Assembly: GCA_003170115.1 (NCBI GenBank)
Contig: PMZS01000233.1
Span: forward strand, 1 to 7,586
Reading direction: 5' to 3'
Length of the DNA stretch: 7,586 bases
DNA from: Spirochaetaceae bacterium
GTDB lineage: Bacteria; Spirochaetota; Spirochaetia; SZUA-6; Fen-1364
This document shows, one piece after another, positions 5,165-7,586 of this stretch; within the stretch, counting starts at the first letter, position 1, and each line of letters begins with the position of its first letter. Both the position numbers and the translations under genes were made by a program. The notes under the pieces are model-generated. The model made no database searches. It saw only the letters and a list, made by a program, of their open reading frames with translations, and was not told where the DNA came from.

Positions 5165-6460
5165 ATGCTCGATCTGAAATTCATCCGTGACAATGTCGAA
5201 GCGGTGCGGGCGAACGTCGCGCACCGGCACGTGACCGCGGACCCGGATCTCGTCGTGCGGTTCTACGACCAGAGGAACCAGCTGCTGAAGGAGCTGGAGT
5301 CCATGCGCGCCGCGCGGAACGCAAACGCCGACCGGATGAAGGGAAAGCTCGCCGCGGAGGAGAGGACCCCGCTCATCGAGGAAGGCAAGCGCCTCAAGGA
5401 GAGCATTGCCGAGCTGGAGAAGCGCCACGAGGAGACTGAGAAGAAGCTCACGGAGGAGGCGCTGAAGATCCCCAACATGTCCCACCCGTCCGCTCCCGTC
5501 GCGGAAGGGGAGGCCGGCAACCTTCAGTTGCGCACGTGGGGGGAACCACCGTCGTTTTCTTTCGTTCCGCGGGACCACGTGCAGATCGGCCAGGCCCTCG
5601 ACCTCATCGATTTCGAAACAGGCGCAAAGGTTGCCGGCCAGAAATTCTATTACCTGAAAAATCAGGCGGTGATCCTGGAGCTGTCACTCGTGCGATACGC
5701 GATGGACATGCTGATGCGGGAAGGCTTCACGCCAATGATCACCCCGGACGTCGCCCGGGAGGAGATCGTGGCGGGCCACGGGTTCAATCCGCGGGGGCCC
5801 GAGAGCAACATCTATCCCGTGGAGGGCACGGACCTGTGCCTGATCGCCACCGCGGAGTTCACCCTCGGCGGATACAACGCGGGCAGGGTCCTTCCCGCCG
5901 AGCAGCTTCCCGTCCGGTTCGCCGGCCTTTCCCACTGCTTCCGGCGCGAAGCGGGCGCGGCCGGGCAGTTTTCCAAGGGGCTCTACCGGGTGCACCAGTT
6001 CACGAAGGTGGAGATGTTCGTTTTCTGCCTGCCCACGGACTCCGAGGCCATGCTCGACCGCCTCATTGGCGTTGAAGAGAAGATTTTCAAGGGGCTTGAG
6101 ATCCCGTACCGCATCGTGGACACGTGCACCGGTGACCTCGGCGGGCCCGCCTACAGGAAGTTCGACATAGAGGCATGGATGCCCGGTCGCGGCGAGAAGG
6201 GTGAGTGGGGGGAAATTACAAGCGCATCCAACTGCACCGACTACCAGGCCCGGCGGCTGGGCATCCGGTTCAAGGACCAGGGTGGGAAGAACCCCTTTGT
6301 TCACACACTCAACGGGACGGCACTCGCGGTCTCCCGAACCCTTATCGCTCTGCTTGAGAACTTCCAGCAGGCCGACGGCAGCGTGCGGCTTCCCGCCGCC
6401 CTTGCCGGCTACACGGGTTTCAAGGAGATCAGCGCGGCCGGTGCGGCGGCGAAAACATAG
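5165..6460 (+). CDS. serS: Seryl-tRNA synthetase
   Basis: This is a full-length bacterial class II seryl-tRNA synthetase of 431 residues, which charges tRNA-Ser (and tRNA-Sec) with serine using ATP. Residues 1-105 form the N-terminal arm, with a Lys/Glu-rich coiled coil at about 35-100 that grips the long variable arm of the tRNA. The catalytic core carries the serine-binding TAE loop (229-231). Motif 2 spans about 258-284 (CFRREAGAAG, with R260, then GLYRVHQFTKVE). The GDLGGPAYRKFDIEAWMPG block (323-341) and SNCTDYQARR (355-364) follow. Motif 3, NGTALAVSRTLIALLENFQ (383-401), has R391. All key residues are present, and the end in an Ala-rich tail is normal. There is no Shine-Dalgarno before ATG 5165, and the promoter ends 6 nt before it, so the message is probably leaderless. 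Confidence 0.97.
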   Translation: MLDLKFIRDNVEAVRANVAHRHVTADPDLVVRFYDQRNQLLKELESMRAARNANADRMKGKLAAEERTPLIEEGKRLKESIAELEKRHEETEKKLTEEALKIPNMSHPSAPVAEGEAGNLQLRTWGEPPSFSFVPRDHVQIGQALDLIDFETGAKVAGQKFYYLKNQAVILELSLVRYAMDMLMREGFTPMITPDVAREEIVAGHGFNPRGPESNIYPVEGTDLCLIATAEFTLGGYNAGRVLPAEQLPVRFAGLSHCFRREAGAAGQFSKGLYRVHQFTKVEMFVFCLPTDSEAMLDRLIGVEEKIFKGLEIPYRIVDTCTGDLGGPAYRKFDIEAWMPGRGEKGEWGEITSASNCTDYQARRLGIRFKDQGGKNPFVHTLNGTALAVSRTLIALLENFQQADGSVRLPAALAGYTGFKEISAAGAAAKT

Positions 6461-6473
6461 CCGCACCGGCCGC
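6434..6473. terminator. Long GC-rich stem-loop at the serS 3' end, possible bidirectional terminator
   Basis: GCGGCCGGTGCGGC (6434-6447) and its exact complement GCCGCACCGGCCGC (6460-6473) form a perfect 14-bp stem around a 12-nt loop that includes the last serS codons and most of its stop. The position between two convergent genes fits a shared terminator, but neither strand has a T-tract after the stem. It could instead protect mRNA 3' ends or act with Rho. Confidence 0.6.
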
Positions 6474-6482
6474 CCGCGGCTC

Positions 6483-6695
6483 CTATCGGGTCATCTGGGC
6501 GAGATTCTTGACGAGGGCTTCCTGGTAGTCCTTGAACAGGTACGGCCTGCGAGCCTTCATCTGCTGCTTCGTTGCGTCCAGGAGGTCGTCCGCGCACGGG
6601 AAGCAGATGTCCTTGTCCAGCATCGCGATGTAGGTGACGTCCTTGCGGGCGCCGGCAACAGCCTTCTTGCAGATATCGCAGACGATCGCTGTCAT
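6483..6695 (-). CDS. Small C4 zinc-ribbon-like protein, unknown function
   Basis: This 70-residue protein begins with a zinc-knuckle pair, C6-x2-C9 (CDICKK) and C31-x2-C34 (CFPC), separated by 21 residues. This is the spacing of a small four-cysteine metal-binding domain. The rest (about 36-70) is a charged, helical region with LFKDYQEALVKNLAQM at 53-68. Nothing identifies a partner or reaction; RNA, DNA or protein binding are all possible. Coding is well supported: AGGAG with 7 nt spacing precedes ATG 6695, and a good sigma-70 promoter lies upstream. It converges on serS with 22 bp between the stop codons, and diverges from the gene at 6856. I recall similar short proteins in spirochaetes but cannot verify this. 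Confidence 0.78.
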   Translation of the reverse strand: MTAIVCDICKKAVAGARKDVTYIAMLDKDICFPCADDLLDATKQQMKARRPYLFKDYQEALVKNLAQMTR

Positions 6696-6724
6696 GTTCT
6701 CTCTCCTTGCCTTATCGTTTGCTC

Positions 6725-6753
6725 ATTGTAAACAAAAGAACGGTCGTTGTCGA
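6725..6753 (-). promoter_or_regulatory. Sigma-70 promoter of the zinc-ribbon gene
   Basis: On the minus strand TCGACA (6753-6748) and TACAAT (6730-6725) are 17 nt apart, each with 5 of 6 consensus bases. Transcription would start around 6718, leaving a leader of about 20-25 nt that contains the AAGGAG Shine-Dalgarno before ATG 6695. Confidence 0.75.
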
Positions 6754-6772
6754 GATCAATTTCCCGAACCTG

Positions 6773-6801
6773 TTGTCTTGAGGATCGCAACTGCCGATAA
6801 T
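6773..6801 (+). promoter_or_regulatory. Promoter of the small gene at 6856: sigma-70 and/or sigma-28 type
   Basis: TTGTCT (6773-6778) and GATAAT (6796-6801) are 17 nt apart and match the housekeeping consensus at 4 of 6 and 5 of 6 positions. The same stretch contains GCCGATAA (6793-6800), a full match to the sigma-28 -10 box. The expected sigma-28 -35 octamer is not recognisable at 6774-6781, so the housekeeping reading is the safer one and sigma-28 use is open. Confidence 0.6.
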
Positions 6802-6805
6802 GAGC

Positions 6806-6859
6806 ATGCCGAGGAAAATCGAGGCCATCCTGAAATGGCCAAAGGAGAAATACCAATGA
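6806..6859 (+). other. Possible 17-codon leader ORF overlapping the next start codon
   Basis: An ATG at 6806 opens a frame of 17 codons, MPRKIEAILKWPKEKYQ. Its TGA stop (6857-6859) overlaps the ATG of the downstream gene (6856-6858) in an ATGA arrangement typical of translational coupling. It starts only a few bases after the predicted -10 box, so it could be read as a leaderless peptide only if transcription starts at its first base. No Shine-Dalgarno precedes it. Chance is a real possibility for a frame this short. Confidence 0.25.
6823..6840 (+). promoter_or_regulatory. Leader hairpin immediately before the Shine-Dalgarno of the gene at 6856
   Basis: GGCCAT (6823-6828) and ATGGCC (6835-6840) form a perfect 6-bp stem with a 6-nt loop. 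The Shine-Dalgarno AAAGGAG begins at the very next base (6841-6847). The hairpin leaves the site exposed but abuts it, so it could influence ribosome access or mRNA stability. Confidence 0.45.
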
Positions 6860-7113
6860 TTAACCCGATTTCAACAAGCGGGATGCAGGGGGTCGCCCCT
6901 AAGGCGGAAGCCAGGGCGGAAGTCAAGGTGGAAAAAACGCTGGTCAGGTCCGAAGAGGCACCGGCAAAACTGGAAACTCCGATCAAGGACAGCGTGCAAC
7001 TTTCCCCCGTAGCTCAAGCCAGACTCTTGCGGCGGGCAGGGCAGAGTATTCCGCAGATCGCGCTGAAGCTTGGACTGGCCATCCCTACCGTTGCCGCCTT
7101 CTTTGAGGAGTAG
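6856..7113 (+). CDS. Small protein with helix-turn-helix-like C-terminus, function unknown
   Basis: This 85-residue protein starts at ATG 6856, 8 nt after a good Shine-Dalgarno (AAAGGAG). Residues 1-45 are low-complexity, rich in Ala, Lys and Glu, and probably disordered. Residues 46-58 (SVQLSPVAQARLL) resemble the DSxxxS-A segment of FlgM-like proteins. Residues 60-82 (RAGQSIPQIALKLGLAIPTVAAF) have the G-S-xx-IA-xx-LG-xxxx-TV pattern of a LuxR/sigma-region-4 type helix-turn-helix. Proteins of this build occur in many flagellated bacteria as hypothetical proteins. It may bind DNA or a sigma factor, but a single HTH with no other folded domain is unusual. The sigma-28-like -10 box upstream hints at motility control. 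No signal peptide or membrane segment is visible. The next gene follows 89 bp downstream. Confidence 0.72.
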   Translation: MINPISTSGMQGVAPKAEARAEVKVEKTLVRSEEAPAKLETPIKDSVQLSPVAQARLLRRAGQSIPQIALKLGLAIPTVAAFFEE

Positions 7114-7202
7114 CGAACAGACCGCGCAGCTCAGTCGGCGAGTGGACGAATCCAGAGGTTCTGTGTACCCTTCATTCTCGACACCGGAGAGAGGGGACAG
7201 AA

Positions 7203-7586
7203 ATGACCGACGCCATGGAGAGGTTGAAGGAGGAGAAGATTCCCTTCCTTCTCTGCGGTTACTCCTCTCTGGACAGGTATTTCCGCGTCGACGAGACAGG
7301 GCCTCTGTACCTCGCCACGGATGCGTCCCTGGTCTCGCTGGCAAAGGCGTTCGAGGACCTGCAATTCCCGGGCCTTCCGCTTGAAGACGCCTCCGTCCAG
7401 GGTGAGGGCAGAAGGCTCGTTTTCCGCTGTGTAGACTCCCTTTCGGTGCCGCCCGCCGCTCCTTTCAGCGTGCTCCGCCTTCTCTATGATCCAGGCCGCA
7501 ACGCATTCATCGACAGGCTCGACATGTACCCGGATCTTCGCGCCCCGAGCCTCGGCGAGGTGGGGGAGTCCTCGCCGAAGTGGCTG
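7203..7586 (+). CDS. Nucleotidyltransferase-head-like protein, N-terminal part (3' end outside window)
   Basis: An uninterrupted frame runs from ATG 7203 to the window edge (128 codons). GAGGGG (7191-7196) lies 6 nt before the ATG. Residues 15-50 (LLCGYSSLDRYF, then LYLATDASLVSLAKAF) follow the outline of the poly(A) polymerase/CCA-adding nucleotidyltransferase head, GGxVRD...DxDLATDA. However, GG reads CG, and the catalytic DxD position before LATDA reads PLY. Later segments (RLVFRCVDSL, LRLLYDPGRNAFIDRLDMYPDLR) fit the strands and the D-P-x-GG-like part of that fold. I infer a degenerate nucleotidyltransferase-like domain, perhaps fused to an HD phosphohydrolase as in some spirochaete proteins I recall. 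The C-terminal domain, which would decide this, is not in the window. Coding is well supported; the family call is tentative. Confidence 0.65.
   Translation, partial: MTDAMERLKEEKIPFLLCGYSSLDRYFRVDETGPLYLATDASLVSLAKAFEDLQFPGLPLEDASVQGEGRRLVFRCVDSLSVPPAAPFSVLRLLYDPGRNAFIDRLDMYPDLRAPSLGEVGESSPKWL

Noticed and set aside
5684..6466. Long minus-strand open frame antisense to serS (260 codons).
   Set aside because: serS is certain on the plus strand. Long antisense frames are expected in GC-rich coding DNA, and the translation resembles no domain.
7125..7190. tRNA-like stretch: AGCTCAGTCGG followed by GAGT looks like a tRNA D-arm, and a TTC-containing stretch follows.
   Set aside because: A D-stem with one G-U pair can be drawn, but no 5-bp anticodon stem with a 7-nt loop, no pairing T-stem and no acceptor stem could be found. 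At best it is a chance or decayed fragment.

Overview
The window is a high-GC bacterial chromosome segment with densely packed housekeeping genes and no mobile element, CRISPR array, rRNA or convincing tRNA. Both edges cut genes: an HDOD regulator on the left has lost its N-terminus, and a nucleotidyltransferase-like protein on the right has lost its C-terminus. A stand-alone FlgM-type anti-sigma-28 factor implies a flagellated organism. The FlgM, HDOD, TrmH-family, ProC and small C4 zinc-ribbon proteins look to me like spirochaete versions (a GC-rich member of Spirochaetota). That rests on recalled family resemblance, not a search; deltaproteobacteria or a neighbouring phylum remain possible.

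Layout. Left plus-strand block: HDOD protein (2-631, partial), glutaredoxin-like protein (650-880), unrecognised 126-residue protein (939-1319). Minus-strand block, read right to left: metallophosphoesterase (4288-3797), flgM (3667-3383), iron-ADH-fold protein (3250-2102), TrmH/SpoU RNA methyltransferase (2097-1300). The last overlaps the 126-residue gene tail to tail by 20 bp. Right plus-strand block: proC (4334-5122) and serS (5165-6460). A small zinc-ribbon gene (6695-6483) faces serS. A small gene with a helix-turn-helix-like tail (6856-7113) and the cut nucleotidyltransferase-like gene (7203-7586) follow. The longest gene-free stretch is about 160 bp, between 6695 and 6856, and it holds two divergent promoters.

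Control signals are unusually legible. serS, proC and the metallophosphoesterase each have a -10 hexamer only 6-7 nt before the start codon and no well-placed Shine-Dalgarno sequence, which predicts leaderless mRNAs. The proC and metallophosphoesterase promoters share the same 45 bp and should exclude each other. flgM has a near-consensus sigma-70 promoter, a weaker sigma-28-like site, two tandem 16-bp palindromes 22 bp apart in its 3' flank, and a cUUCGg-capped intrinsic terminator. The small gene at 6856 has a full match to the sigma-28 -10 box GCCGATAA.

The most unusual protein is the iron-ADH-family member. Its frame is intact and the fold-defining segments align without gaps around the metal site, but three of four metal ligands, the nearby conserved His and the GGGSxxD nucleotide loop are replaced. 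It looks like a non-metal, possibly non-dehydrogenase offshoot of the family, coupled to a TrmH-type methyltransferase. proC also departs from the family at three signature motifs.
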